The notes under the pieces: generated by a model | The model's database searches: none | What the model was told of the DNA's origin: nothing | Seen by the model: only the letters and a program-made list of their open reading frames with translations | In this document: positions 46,603-57,519 of the stretch, in pieces | Layout of the letters: every line of letters begins with the position of its first letter | How positions within the stretch are numbered: position 1 is the stretch's first letter | Program-made: the position numbers and the translations under genes | DNA from: Clostridiaceae bacterium M8S5 | GTDB taxonomy: Bacteria > Bacillota > Clostridia > Tissierellales > MCWD3 | Length of the DNA: 64,000 bases | Direction of reading: 5' to 3' | NCBI GenBank assembly: GCA_029227815.1 | Contig: CP118523.1 | Span: forward strand, 1,364,001-1,428,000

Positions 46603-46631
46603 TTGACTGTCAGAAAGAAACGTGTTACAAT
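46603..46631 (+). promoter_or_regulatory. rRNA promoter P2
   Basis: TTGACT (46603-46608), 17-base spacer, TACAAT (46626-46631), about 90 bases after P1 and ~130 before 16S. Followed by CGTCGCAAAAAG, echoing GTCGCAAT after P1. Confidence 0.85.
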
Positions 46632-46667
46632 AAAACACGTCGCAAAAAGAAAAAACGACAAAAAGAA

Positions 46668-46688
46668 CCTTGAAAATTGAACAGTGCA
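46668..46688 (+). other. 16S processing stem, 5' arm
   Basis: CCTTGAAAATTGAACAGTGC plus A can pair with 48422-48442 (TGCACTGTTCAACTTTGAAG plus G), 19 of 21 positions matching. This brackets 16S, the first palindromic spacer element and nothing else, and is the expected RNase III stem. Confidence 0.75.
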
Positions 46689-46758
46689 AAGCCAGAAACA
46701 AAACGAAGTCAATTCGTTAAAAGAGTAAGAAAGTTAAGAAATTAACTTTAGGATAAAT

Positions 46759-48293
<1,535 letters not shown>

Positions 48294-48296
48294 TGA

Positions 48297-48404
48297 GTAA
48301 AATGCTAAACTACTGCGTTATTAAATTTATCATGACTGCTCACGTGCGATTAAGCACGCTTCGCATCCATGACAAATTTAATGCCTTGTATTTTAGACAT
48401 TTAC
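48297..48404 (+). repeat. Palindromic element, copy 3 (16S-tRNA-Ala spacer)
   Basis: ~108-base imperfect palindrome. Arms GTAAAATGCTAAAC / TTTTAGACATTTAC; CTGCGTTATTAAATTT / AAATTTAATGCCTTG; TCATGA / TCCATGAC; core GCTCACGTGCG-ATTA-AGCACGCTTCGC. Shares CTGCGT..TTAAATTT..ACTGCTCACGTGCG..TAGCACGCTTCGCATCCAT..CCTTG order with copy 4 and the layout of copies 1 and 2. Confidence 0.8.
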
Positions 48405-48421
48405 AATAAATTTTAGGCGAA

Positions 48422-48442
48422 TGCACTGTTCAACTTTGAAGG
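48422..48442 (+). other. 16S processing stem, 3' arm
   Basis: TGCACTGTTCAACTTTGAAG plus G, complement of the 5' arm at 46668-46688 at 19 of 21 positions. Confidence 0.75.
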
Positions 48443-48465
48443 TTTTTATAATCTTCATTATTTTG

Positions 48466-48541
48466 TGGGGTGTAGCTCAGTTGGGAGAGCACCTGCCTTG
48501 CAAGCAGGGGGTCAGGAGTTCGAATCTCCTCATCTCCACCA
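48466..48541 (+). tRNA. tRNA-Ala(UGC) in the 16S-23S spacer
   Basis: Anticodon TGC in CCTTGCAAG, D-arm GCTCAGTTGGGAGAGC, T-arm AGGAGTTCGAATCTCCT and encoded CCA. The acceptor stem is irregular: the 3' strand is CATCTCC-A-CCA, which expects GGRGATG on the 5' side, but the sequence before TAGCTC is (T)GGGGTG, one base shorter than the usual GGGGATG. Read as TGGGGTG there is a T1-C72 mismatch and G5-U68 wobble, with the Ala-identity G3-U70 kept. Confidence 0.85.
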
Positions 48542-48650
48542 TCAAAATGCCAATCTCCTGCGTCATCAAATTTTTAATGACTGCTCACGTGCGTCTTAGC
48601 ACGCTTCGCATCCATTAAAAATTCGATTCCTTGGATATTGAACATTTTGA
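48542..48650 (+). repeat. Palindromic element, copy 4 (tRNA-Ala-23S spacer)
   Basis: ~109-base imperfect palindrome that begins right after the CCA of tRNA-Ala. Outer arms TCAAAATG / CATTTTGA, then CTCCTGCGT, TCAAATTTTTAATGACTG / CATCCATTAAAAATTCGATT, tip CTCACGTGCG-TCTT-AGCACGCTTCG. High similarity to copy 3 in the centre, different arms but arms remain complementary. Confidence 0.8.
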
Positions 48651-48688
48651 CCACAGAGTGACTTTTTGAAATATGATTAGTCACTATC

Positions 48689-48712
48689 GTACCTTGAAAA
48701 CTACACAGAAAA
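48689..48712 (+). other. 23S processing stem, 5' arm
   Basis: The 24 bases starting GTACCTTGAAAACTACACAG are complementary to 51920-51943 at 23 of 24 positions and bracket 23S, as expected for an RNase III precursor stem. Confidence 0.85.
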
Positions 48713-48798
48713 TATTAATATGAAATACTCCAATTTATAATACAACTCACCGGTTGTATGAAATGAGAGTTTCTTTTAATCAAATTAGAATAATTTTA

Positions 48799-51913
<3,115 letters not shown>

Positions 51914-51919
51914 ACATTC

Positions 51920-51943
51920 TTTTCTGTGTAGTTTTGAAGGTAC
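51920..51943 (+). other. 23S processing stem, 3' arm
   Basis: TTTTCTGTGTAGTTTTGAAG plus GTAC; complement of 48689-48712. Confidence 0.85.
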
Positions 51944-52005
51944 TTATTACTTTAGAAGTGATGAGTTTTGTCTTCTAAAAGAACAAAAATTTTAGTAAAA
52001 AAAGC

Positions 52006-52034
52006 TTTACAAACAGCTAAAAATCTGCTAAAAT
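52006..52034 (+). promoter_or_regulatory. Candidate internal promoter before 5S-tRNA cluster
   Basis: TTTACA (52006-52011), 17-base spacer, TAAAAT (52029-52034), start point expected about 14 bases before 5S. It would allow 5S and the 13 tRNAs to be made independently of 16S and 23S. Confidence 0.6.
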
Positions 52035-52054
52035 ATATCTTGTTCGCAAAAAAA

Positions 52055-52171
52055 TCTGGTGACTACAGCAAGAGGGTCACACCCGTTCCCATACCGAACA
52101 CGGAAGTTAAGCCTCTTAGCGCTGATGGTACTTGGTGGGAGACTGCCTGGGAGAGTAGGACGTTGCCAGTT
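52055..52171 (+). rRNA. rrf: 5S ribosomal RNA
   Basis: CTGGTGACTACAGCAAGAGG, CCGTTCCCATACCGAACACG, GAAGTTAAGC and the closing CGTTGCCAGT; ~117 bases with complementary ends. Confidence 0.95.
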
Positions 52172-52178
52172 TGGATAT

Positions 52179-52253
52179 TCTTAGGTAGCTCAATGGTGGA
52201 GCAACCGGCTGTTAACCGGTAGGTTGTGGGTTCGAGTCCCACCCTGAGAGCCA
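52179..52253 (+). tRNA. tRNA-Asn(GUU)
   Basis: Acceptor TCTTAGG/CCTGAGA, anticodon GTT in CTGTTAAC, CCA encoded. Confidence 0.95.
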
Positions 52254-52258
52254 ATTAT

Positions 52259-52348
52259 GCCGGAGTGGCGGAACTGGCAGACGCACAGGACTTAAAATCC
52301 TGCGATCCTTATACGATCGTATCGGTTCGATTCCGATCTCCGGCACCA
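52259..52348 (+). tRNA. tRNA-Leu(UAA)
   Basis: Acceptor GCCGGAG/CTCCGGC, anticodon TAA in ACTTAAAAT, long variable arm, CCA encoded. Confidence 0.95.
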
Positions 52349-52378
52349 ATTAACATCATAACAAGCATTAAATTTCAT

Positions 52379-52455
<77 letters not shown>

Positions 52456-52459
52456 TTGT

Positions 52460-52536
52460 GGCGGCGTAGCTCAGTTGGCTAGAGCATACGGTTCATACCC
52501 GTAGTGTCAGCGGTTCAAATCCGTTCGCCGCTACCA
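52460..52536 (+). tRNA. Elongator tRNA-Met(CAU)
   Basis: Acceptor GGCGGCG/CGCCGCT, anticodon CAT in GGTTCATACC, CCA encoded. An Ile-type lysidine tRNA also carries CAT, but the body matches elongator Met. Confidence 0.88.
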
Positions 52537-52543
52537 CAATTAA

Positions 52544-52618
52544 GGCCCTATGGTCAAGCGGTTAAGACACCGCCCTTTCACGGCGGTAACCCGGGTTCGA
52601 GTCCCGGTAGGGTCACCA
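52544..52618 (+). tRNA. tRNA-Glu(UUC)
   Basis: Acceptor GGCCCTA/TAGGGTC, anticodon TTC in CCTTTCACG, CCA encoded. Confidence 0.95.
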
Positions 52619-52626
52619 TTTTAAAT

Positions 52627-52702
52627 GGGCGCATAGCTCAGTTGGGAGAGCACCTGCCTTACAAGCAGGGGGTCATAGGTTCGAGCCCTGTTGTGCCCAC
52701 CA
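52627..52702 (+). tRNA. tRNA-Val(UAC)
   Basis: Acceptor GGGCGCA/TGTGCCC, anticodon TAC in CCTTACAAG, CCA encoded. Confidence 0.95.
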
Positions 52703-52725
52703 TTTAATAAAATAAACAAACAAAT

Positions 52726-52802
52726 GGCCTGGTAGTTCAGATGGTTAGAATGCCAGCCTGTCACGCTGGAGGTCGAGGGTTCGAGTCCCTTCCAGGTCGC
52801 CA
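52726..52802 (+). tRNA. tRNA-Asp(GUC)
   Basis: Acceptor GGCCTGG/CCAGGTC, anticodon GTC in CCTGTCACG, CCA encoded. Confidence 0.95.
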
Positions 52803-52817
52803 TTTTAAAGTAACAAT

Positions 52818-52893
<76 letters not shown>

Positions 52894-52901
52894 TAAAACT
52901 A

Positions 52902-52987
52902 GGAGGGGTTCCCGAGTTGGCCAAAGGGGACGGACTGTAAATCCGTTAGCTGTGCTTTCACTGGTTCGAATCCAGTCCCCTCCACCA
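52902..52987 (+). tRNA. tRNA-Tyr(GUA)
   Basis: Acceptor GGAGGGG/CCCCTCC, anticodon GTA in ACTGTAAAT, long variable arm, CCA encoded. Confidence 0.95.
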
Positions 52988-53008
52988 TTTAAAAAAATAA
53001 AAATATTT

Positions 53009-53082
53009 GCGGGTGTAGCTCAGTGGTAGAGCCCTGGCCTTCCAAGCCAGTCGCGAGAGTTCGATTCTCTTCACCCGCTCCA
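53009..53082 (+). tRNA. tRNA-Gly(UCC)
   Basis: Acceptor GCGGGTG/CACCCGC, anticodon TCC in CCTTCCAAG, discriminator T, CCA encoded. Confidence 0.95.
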
Positions 53083-53098
53083 TTTAACAGTTTCTTAT

Positions 53099-53176
53099 GG
53101 TGGGTATAGCTCAGTCGGTTAGAGCGCCAGATTGTGGCTCTGGAGGTCATGGGTTCGATTCCCATTATCCACCCCA
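53099..53176 (+). tRNA. tRNA-His(GUG)
   Basis: Includes the encoded G-1 opposite C73; acceptor GTGGGTA/TATCCAC, anticodon GTG in ATTGTGGCT, CCA encoded. Confidence 0.95.
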
Positions 53177-53182
53177 TTACAA

Positions 53183-53258
53183 GACCCATTAGCTCAGTTG
53201 GTAGAGCATCTGACTTTTAATCAGGGTGTCCGGCGTTCGAGTCGCCGATGGGTCACCA
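53183..53258 (+). tRNA. tRNA-Lys(UUU)
   Basis: Acceptor GACCCAT/ATGGGTC, anticodon TTT in ACTTTTAAT, CCA encoded. Confidence 0.95.
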
Positions 53259-53265
53259 CTTATAC

Positions 53266-53349
53266 GCGGGAGTGGCGGAATTGGCAGACGCGCTAGACTT
53301 AGGATCTAGTGCCCTTGGCGTGGGGGTTCGAGTCCCTTTTCCCGCACCA
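53266..53349 (+). tRNA. tRNA-Leu(UAG)
   Basis: Acceptor GCGGGAG/TTCCCGC, anticodon TAG in ACTTAGGAT, long variable arm, CCA encoded. Last gene of the rRNA-tRNA unit. Confidence 0.95.
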
Positions 53350-53353
53350 TATT

Positions 53354-53390
53354 AAAAGATGTCTTAGCTTTTATTAAGACATCTTTTGTT
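53354..53390 (+). terminator. Terminator of the rRNA-tRNA operon
   Basis: AAAAGATGTCTTA...TAAGACATCTTTTGTTTT, perfect 13-base stem. Confidence 0.9.
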
Positions 53391-53430
53391 TTACAAAAAA
53401 TATTAAGAAAAAGAATAAAAAAACAATTAT

Positions 53431-53475
53431 AAATGGTTCATTGTTAGTTCCTTTAACAACAATAAACCATTTTTT
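53431..53475 (-). terminator. Terminator of tspO
   Basis: AAATGGTTCATTGTT...AACAATAAACCATTTTTT; read on the minus strand it lies just past the tspO stop codon. Confidence 0.7.
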
Positions 53476-53478
53476 AGA

Positions 53479-53952
53479 TTACCTATTAAGAATAAAATAA
53501 CTAGTATTTAAAACAGTAGCAAAAGCAACCCAAAGGATATAAGGTATAAACAAATAGCCAGCTGCTTTGTTAATTTTATAAAATTTGATAGCAGTTATGA
53601 TAATTAAGATTAATAGTATAACAATAATTATAAGCGAAGCACCGATATTTTTTAAATTAAAGAATACAAGAGGCCATAAAAAATTAACAACTAATTGAAC
53701 TAAGTAAAGTCCTAGTGCATTCTTTTTATCAGAGCAATCATTGCAGCTACTGTTCCATACTAAATAACTTGCAACACCCATCAGGATATATAATATAGGC
53801 CAAACTATACCGAAGATAAAGCTTGGAGGAGAAAATTTAGGCTGTATAAAGTCTTGACTGATTGTATTTTTACTCAAATAACCTGACAAAAAACCTATGC
53901 CAAGAGGTAAAGCTATGCTAAATATTAGTTTAGGTACATTAATTTTTTTCAT
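53479..53952 (-). CDS. tspO: TspO/MBR family membrane protein
   Basis: 157 residues, five membrane segments. Family motifs: FSPPSFIFGIVWPILYILMG (~38-57, W-P-x-L-Y) and NFLWPLVFFNLKNIG, plus LFIPYILWVAFATVLN. TspO proteins bind porphyrins and related ligands in the membrane; the physiological role in Clostridia is unsettled. Start ATG at 53952 follows GGAGTGATT on the minus strand; a longer reading from 53973 would include that site. It reads toward the rRNA operon terminator. Confidence 0.9.
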   Translation of the reverse strand: MKKINVPKLIFSIALPLGIGFLSGYLSKNTISQDFIQPKFSPPSFIFGIVWPILYILMGVASYLVWNSSCNDCSDKKNALGLYLVQLVVNFLWPLVFFNLKNIGASLIIIVILLILIIITAIKFYKINKAAGYLFIPYILWVAFATVLNTSYFILNR

Positions 53953-54147
53953 AATAAAATCACTCCAATACAATAAATTTCATTATTAATATTATAGTAT
54001 ACTCTTATTATAAGTATAAAATGATGCAAAGATTTTAAATGTTAATATAAGGAATATTATTATATATAGAATTTTGGGTACAAAATGGTAACGTAAAAAT
54101 ATTTTATTTGGGAACAATATGATTATTCAATAGGAGGAGTTATTAAA

Positions 54148-54510
54148 ATGGAGTATAGAATAAAAGACGTAGCAAAATTGACAAATTTATCTGGATATAC
54201 AATCCGATATTATGAAAATGCAGGAATTATTCCTCCAGTGAAAAGAGATAAAAATGGTGTGAGAATTTTTACAGAAGAAAATGTTTTTTGGCTTAATTTA
54301 GTGACATGTCTTAAAAGGACTAAAATGCCAGTAAACGATATTAAAAAAATTGTACAATTAAGTCAAGAAGGCAAGCACACAATACCAGAAAGAAAAGAAA
54401 TACTAAAAAATCATAGGAAAAATATAGAGCTACAAATAGAAGAATTGGAATATAGTAAGAATAAAATAGACCAGAAAATAGATTTTTATAATGGTAATAA
54501 GAAATGCTAA
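54148..54510 (+). CDS. MerR family transcriptional regulator
   Basis: 120 residues. Winged-helix MerR domain at 1-70 (YRIKDVAKLTNLSGYTIRYY, ENAGIIPPVKRDKNGVRIF) and a coiled-coil dimer helix (~80-115). No sensor domain beyond a short tail, as in AdhR/YhdM-like members responding to reactive electrophiles or aldehydes. AGGAGG precedes ATG. It is transcribed toward an SDR gene whose promoter, starting 8 bases after this stop codon, carries a textbook MerR operator. Confidence 0.88.
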   Translation: MEYRIKDVAKLTNLSGYTIRYYENAGIIPPVKRDKNGVRIFTEENVFWLNLVTCLKRTKMPVNDIKKIVQLSQEGKHTIPERKEILKNHRKNIELQIEELEYSKNKIDQKIDFYNGNKKC

Positions 54511-54517
54511 AAATATA

Positions 54518-54548
54518 TTGACTTAGAGTTAACTCTAAGATGTAGAAT
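54518..54548 (+). promoter_or_regulatory. MerR-type promoter of the SDR gene
   Basis: TTGACT (54518-54523), 19-base spacer, TAGAAT (54543-54548). The over-long spacer centres on the perfect palindrome CTTAGAGTTAACTCTAAG (54522-54539), the form bound by AdhR-like MerR proteins that untwist the DNA to realign the boxes. The adjacent MerR gene is the obvious regulator. Confidence 0.88.
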
Positions 54549-54577
54549 ATAATTAATAAGAAAAGGAGTTGATAACG

Positions 54578-55297
54578 ATGAAGAAATTAGTGGTCATAAC
54601 AGGAGCAAGTTCAGGCTTTGGAAGAGAAACAGCAATTAAACTTTCCAAGATGGGGCATCCACTTTTATTATTAGCTAGAAGAATAGAAAAAATGAAAGAG
54701 TTAAATCTGCCAAATACTCTTTGTAAAAAAGTAGATGTAACAGATATAAAAGCTATGAAAGAAGCAATAGCAGAGGCAGAAGAACTATATGGTAAAGTTG
54801 ATTGCCTAATTAACAATGCAGGTATCATGCTTTTAGGAAATATGAATGAGCAAGATCCAAATGAATGGAATAAAATGTTTGATGTAAATGTTAAAGGGCT
54901 ATTAAATGGTATCCATATAGTGCTTGATGATATGATAAAGAGAGAAGAAGGTAGTATTATAAACATTAGCTCTATAGCTGGGAAAAAATCTTTTACAAAT
55001 CATGTAGCATATTGTGGAACTAAGTTTGCTGTTCATGCAATGTCTGAGACACTTAGAGAAGAAGTTGCCAAACATAATGTTAGAGTGATGGTAATAGCAC
55101 CTGGGGCAGCAGATACTGAATTATTAAGTCATACTACCTTTGATACGATTAAATCTGACTATAAAGAATGGACAGAGTCAATAGGAGGGTCTATGAGCGC
55201 TAAAGATGTTGCCAATGCAATCGTATATGCGTATAGCCAGCCACAACACGTTTGTATAAGAGAAATCGTATTAGCTAAAACAAGACAAGAACCTTAA
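54578..55297 (+). CDS. SDR family NAD(P)-dependent oxidoreductase
   Basis: 239 residues. Classical short-chain dehydrogenase: TGASSGFGRETAIKL (TGxxxGxG) at the N-terminus, NNAGI at ~85, catalytic Ser in IINISSIAGKKSF and YCGTKFA (Y-x3-K), then VRVMVIAPGAADTELL. ATG 54578 follows AAAGGAG by 10 bases; the TTG nine bases upstream overlaps it. The MerR-type operator suggests induction by aldehydes or other electrophiles, an inference from relatives. Confidence 0.92.
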   Translation: MKKLVVITGASSGFGRETAIKLSKMGHPLLLLARRIEKMKELNLPNTLCKKVDVTDIKAMKEAIAEAEELYGKVDCLINNAGIMLLGNMNEQDPNEWNKMFDVNVKGLLNGIHIVLDDMIKREEGSIINISSIAGKKSFTNHVAYCGTKFAVHAMSETLREEVAKHNVRVMVIAPGAADTELLSHTTFDTIKSDYKEWTESIGGSMSAKDVANAIVYAYSQPQHVCIREIVLAKTRQEP

Positions 55298-55322
55298 TAA
55301 CTAGACTTTTAATATAAGTTAG

Positions 55323-55373
55323 AATAACAATAAATGGGATGTCTTCATCAAGACAATCCCATTTATTGTTATT
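55323..55373 (+). terminator. Bidirectional terminator between SDR and MerR genes
   Basis: AATAACAATAAATGGGATGTC...GACAATCCCATTTATTGTTATT, a long near-perfect hairpin between convergent genes. Confidence 0.85.
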
Positions 55374-56319
55374 TTAGTTTAATTGGCATTAATAAATCTA
55401 ATTGCTTTTCATTAAAATCAATATTTTCATCCATGAATCTTTTATAATCAATACATTCTTCAAGGCAAATACGATTATTATCAGGATTCCAGTCAATATC
55501 GTATTTATCATTTGTTTCACCAAAGCTAGATAGTAATTGCCATCTTTCACCGATAATGTTCATAGTTGTAGGTATAGCAGCATAAAGACCACCATCAAAT
55601 TTCATTTTCCATAATGGTGAAGGTACTTCGAAATCCTCAGGTATAACGAACCACATTTCATAACCGTAGATGTCACTTGATTTGGTAGGACTAGGATTGT
55701 TAAACCCAAAATGTCTAAAACCCAGCTTTTGATTAAGATCATACTTTAATATAAATTCATTAGTTACTTTACTACAATCTTCTTCAGGTGATTCACTTTC
55801 TGCACGATAACATGCAAAAACCATTTTTGGTAGTTGAATTATTCTGACATTATCTAGGTTTCCTATAGAATTACTTTTTGACATAACAGTATTCCTTTCT
55901 GAGAGTGATATTAAAAGTGCATTTTTGAAATTTGTAGAAACGAAATCGTCTGAGGTATCAATATGGATTAATGCCTTTGTAAAATCTTGCTCGTGACGAA
56001 TTATAGCAATTAGCTTCTCGATAACAATACTTAAAGCATTTAAAGTATTGGCTTCATAAATAGTGTTTTCAAGATGTCTAGATAATATTTTTATAGCTAT
56101 ATTAAGTTCTTGAGATTTAAATATACACTCGATATCTCCGATAGGGACATTGAGTTTTCTTAGCAATACAATTTGTTTAATACTCTTTATACTGTTATCA
56201 TCGTAAAACCTATATCCATTTTCAGCTCTTATGCTTTTTAGAATATTTTTATCCTCCCAATAGCGTAGAGTACGGTTAGAGATATTAAAAGTCTTAGACA
56301 CCTCACCTATTTTCATCAT
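55369..56319 (-). CDS. MerR regulator with GyrI-like effector domain
   Basis: 316 residues. MerR winged helix (MKIGEVSKTFNISNRTLRYW, EDKNILKSIRAENGYRFYDD), dimer coiled coil (~75-120) and a C-terminal GyrI/AraC-type effector-binding domain (~165-316, with FACYRAESESPEED and GYEMWFVIPEDFEVPSPLWK). This layout is that of BmrR-like drug or ligand sensors. Start: first ATG at 56319, 9 bases after AGAGGTG. Its own promoter (56349-56379) has a 19-base spacer, so it is probably autoregulated. Confidence 0.88.
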   Translation of the reverse strand: MMKIGEVSKTFNISNRTLRYWEDKNILKSIRAENGYRFYDDNSIKSIKQIVLLRKLNVPIGDIECIFKSQELNIAIKILSRHLENTIYEANTLNALSIVIEKLIAIIRHEQDFTKALIHIDTSDDFVSTNFKNALLISLSERNTVMSKSNSIGNLDNVRIIQLPKMVFACYRAESESPEEDCSKVTNEFILKYDLNQKLGFRHFGFNNPSPTKSSDIYGYEMWFVIPEDFEVPSPLWKMKFDGGLYAAIPTTMNIIGERWQLLSSFGETNDKYDIDWNPDNNRICLEECIDYKRFMDENIDFNEKQLDLLMPIKLK

Positions 56320-56348
56320 ATATTAATGCACCTCTTTCTCTCATGATA

Positions 56349-56379
56349 AGTATATACCTTAACACCACGTAAAGGTCAA
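56349..56379 (-). promoter_or_regulatory. MerR-type promoter of the GyrI-like MerR gene
   Basis: On the minus strand TTGACC (56379-56374), 19-base spacer, TATACT (56354-56349). The spacer region holds ACCTTTAC...GTTAAGGT, an inverted repeat fitting a MerR dimer. Confidence 0.82.
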
Positions 56380-56394
56380 GCTCAATGGACAAGA

Positions 56395-57165
56395 TTATAA
56401 TTTGGTACAGATGTTCCTCTTCTTTAGAATATCAATAAATTTTTTCTCAGTTAATATTTCATTAGTTACAAATTTACCGTCTATAAATAAACTATAAGTA
56501 GTAAAAGGTGTTGGTGCAATTTTTGCTTCATTTAAGGTATTAATCTTTTTAATCTTAAATGGAATATTATACTGAATTGATATGTTTTGAATTATGTGAG
56601 CATATTTCTCAGTATGTGGGCATTGATTTGTGTAGTAAAGAACAATACCATCTTCATTGATTGTACCCTCTTTTGAGCAATTCCTAAACTTAGGAATATT
56701 AGCTGTTTTAGAAAAAGGTAAGTAAAGTAGCTCGAAATAAGGTTTTGCATAATCACATACCTTAAAACCTTTATAGAGTAGGTATTTTGGATCTGAAAGA
56801 AATGGCTTTTTTTTCTTAGATGATAAGATAACTAGTCCATCAAAACCTTTGTCTTTGGTATCTTTAATACACTCATTTAAGAGCACGTTAGCATAGCCTT
56901 GACCTTTGAATTTTCCAGAAACCCAAAAACAGTTTATATACATATAGTTATCTGCAATGATTGGAGCAAAAGCTTTGGTAGCAGGTATGTATTCTATAAA
57001 AACTTTACCTCTAGCATCTAGTTTTTTAAACACTAGACCATCATTAAATCTTTTTTTAAGCCAAGCTTTTTTGCTTTCAACACAGTTTTCACCTTTTTTA
57101 TCAGAAATTGCACAGCAAATATGTTCGTCATTAATATTGTTTATATCCACAGTTATTATTGACAT
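56395..57165 (-). CDS. YoaP-like GNAT acetyltransferase
   Basis: 256 residues. N-terminal GNAT domain (~1-150) with the acetyl-CoA loop WVSGKFKGQGYANVLLNECI; C-terminal YoaP domain (~165-256), including YYTNQCPHTEKYAHIIQNIS and PFTTYSLFIDGKFVTNE, which looks like a thioredoxin-type fold with one Cys. Function of this family is unknown. The start codon touches the stop of the zinc-ribbon gene upstream, so the two are translationally linked. Confidence 0.82.
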   Translation of the reverse strand: MSIITVDINNINDEHICCAISDKKGENCVESKKAWLKKRFNDGLVFKKLDARGKVFIEYIPATKAFAPIIADNYMYINCFWVSGKFKGQGYANVLLNECIKDTKDKGFDGLVILSSKKKKPFLSDPKYLLYKGFKVCDYAKPYFELLYLPFSKTANIPKFRNCSKEGTINEDGIVLYYTNQCPHTEKYAHIIQNISIQYNIPFKIKKINTLNEAKIAPTPFTTYSLFIDGKFVTNEILTEKKFIDILKKRNICTKL

Positions 57166-57435
57166 TTATTTGTTCTTCCATCTTTTTAGATTTGGAAAAA
57201 ATTCTTTCATCATTTTTCTAGCTTCGTCTTTACTCATATTTTCGTTTACTGATATCATATGCGGGACACATATTTCAATCATCTCATCCATGCTTACATC
57301 AGCCGTAAAATTGCCATCTTCAAAACAATATTTACAATAATCTTCACTTTTAGTTCTATTATTTTTAGTACCATAAAGTTCATTTGTTTCTCCCATAGGT
57401 ATTCCACAACTCTGACAATAATCCGTAGTATTCAT
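57166..57435 (-). CDS. Putative zinc-ribbon protein
   Basis: 89 residues. Four Cys in two pairs: YCQSCGIPMG and YCKYCFEDGNF, the usual zinc-ribbon_2 signature, then helices MDEMIEICVPHM and SKDEARKMMKEFFPNLKRW. This small family is often found beside MerR regulators and acetyltransferases in Firmicutes. GGAGAAT precedes ATG on the minus strand. Followed immediately by the YoaP-like gene. Confidence 0.82.
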   Translation of the reverse strand: MNTTDYCQSCGIPMGETNELYGTKNNRTKSEDYCKYCFEDGNFTADVSMDEMIEICVPHMISVNENMSKDEARKMMKEFFPNLKRWKNK

Positions 57436-57519
57436 AATATTCTCCTCTCATAATTTATTTTAACTACGATTTAATTTTAACAAACATAATTAGACACCAT
57501 TATGTCTTATTATAAAAGG

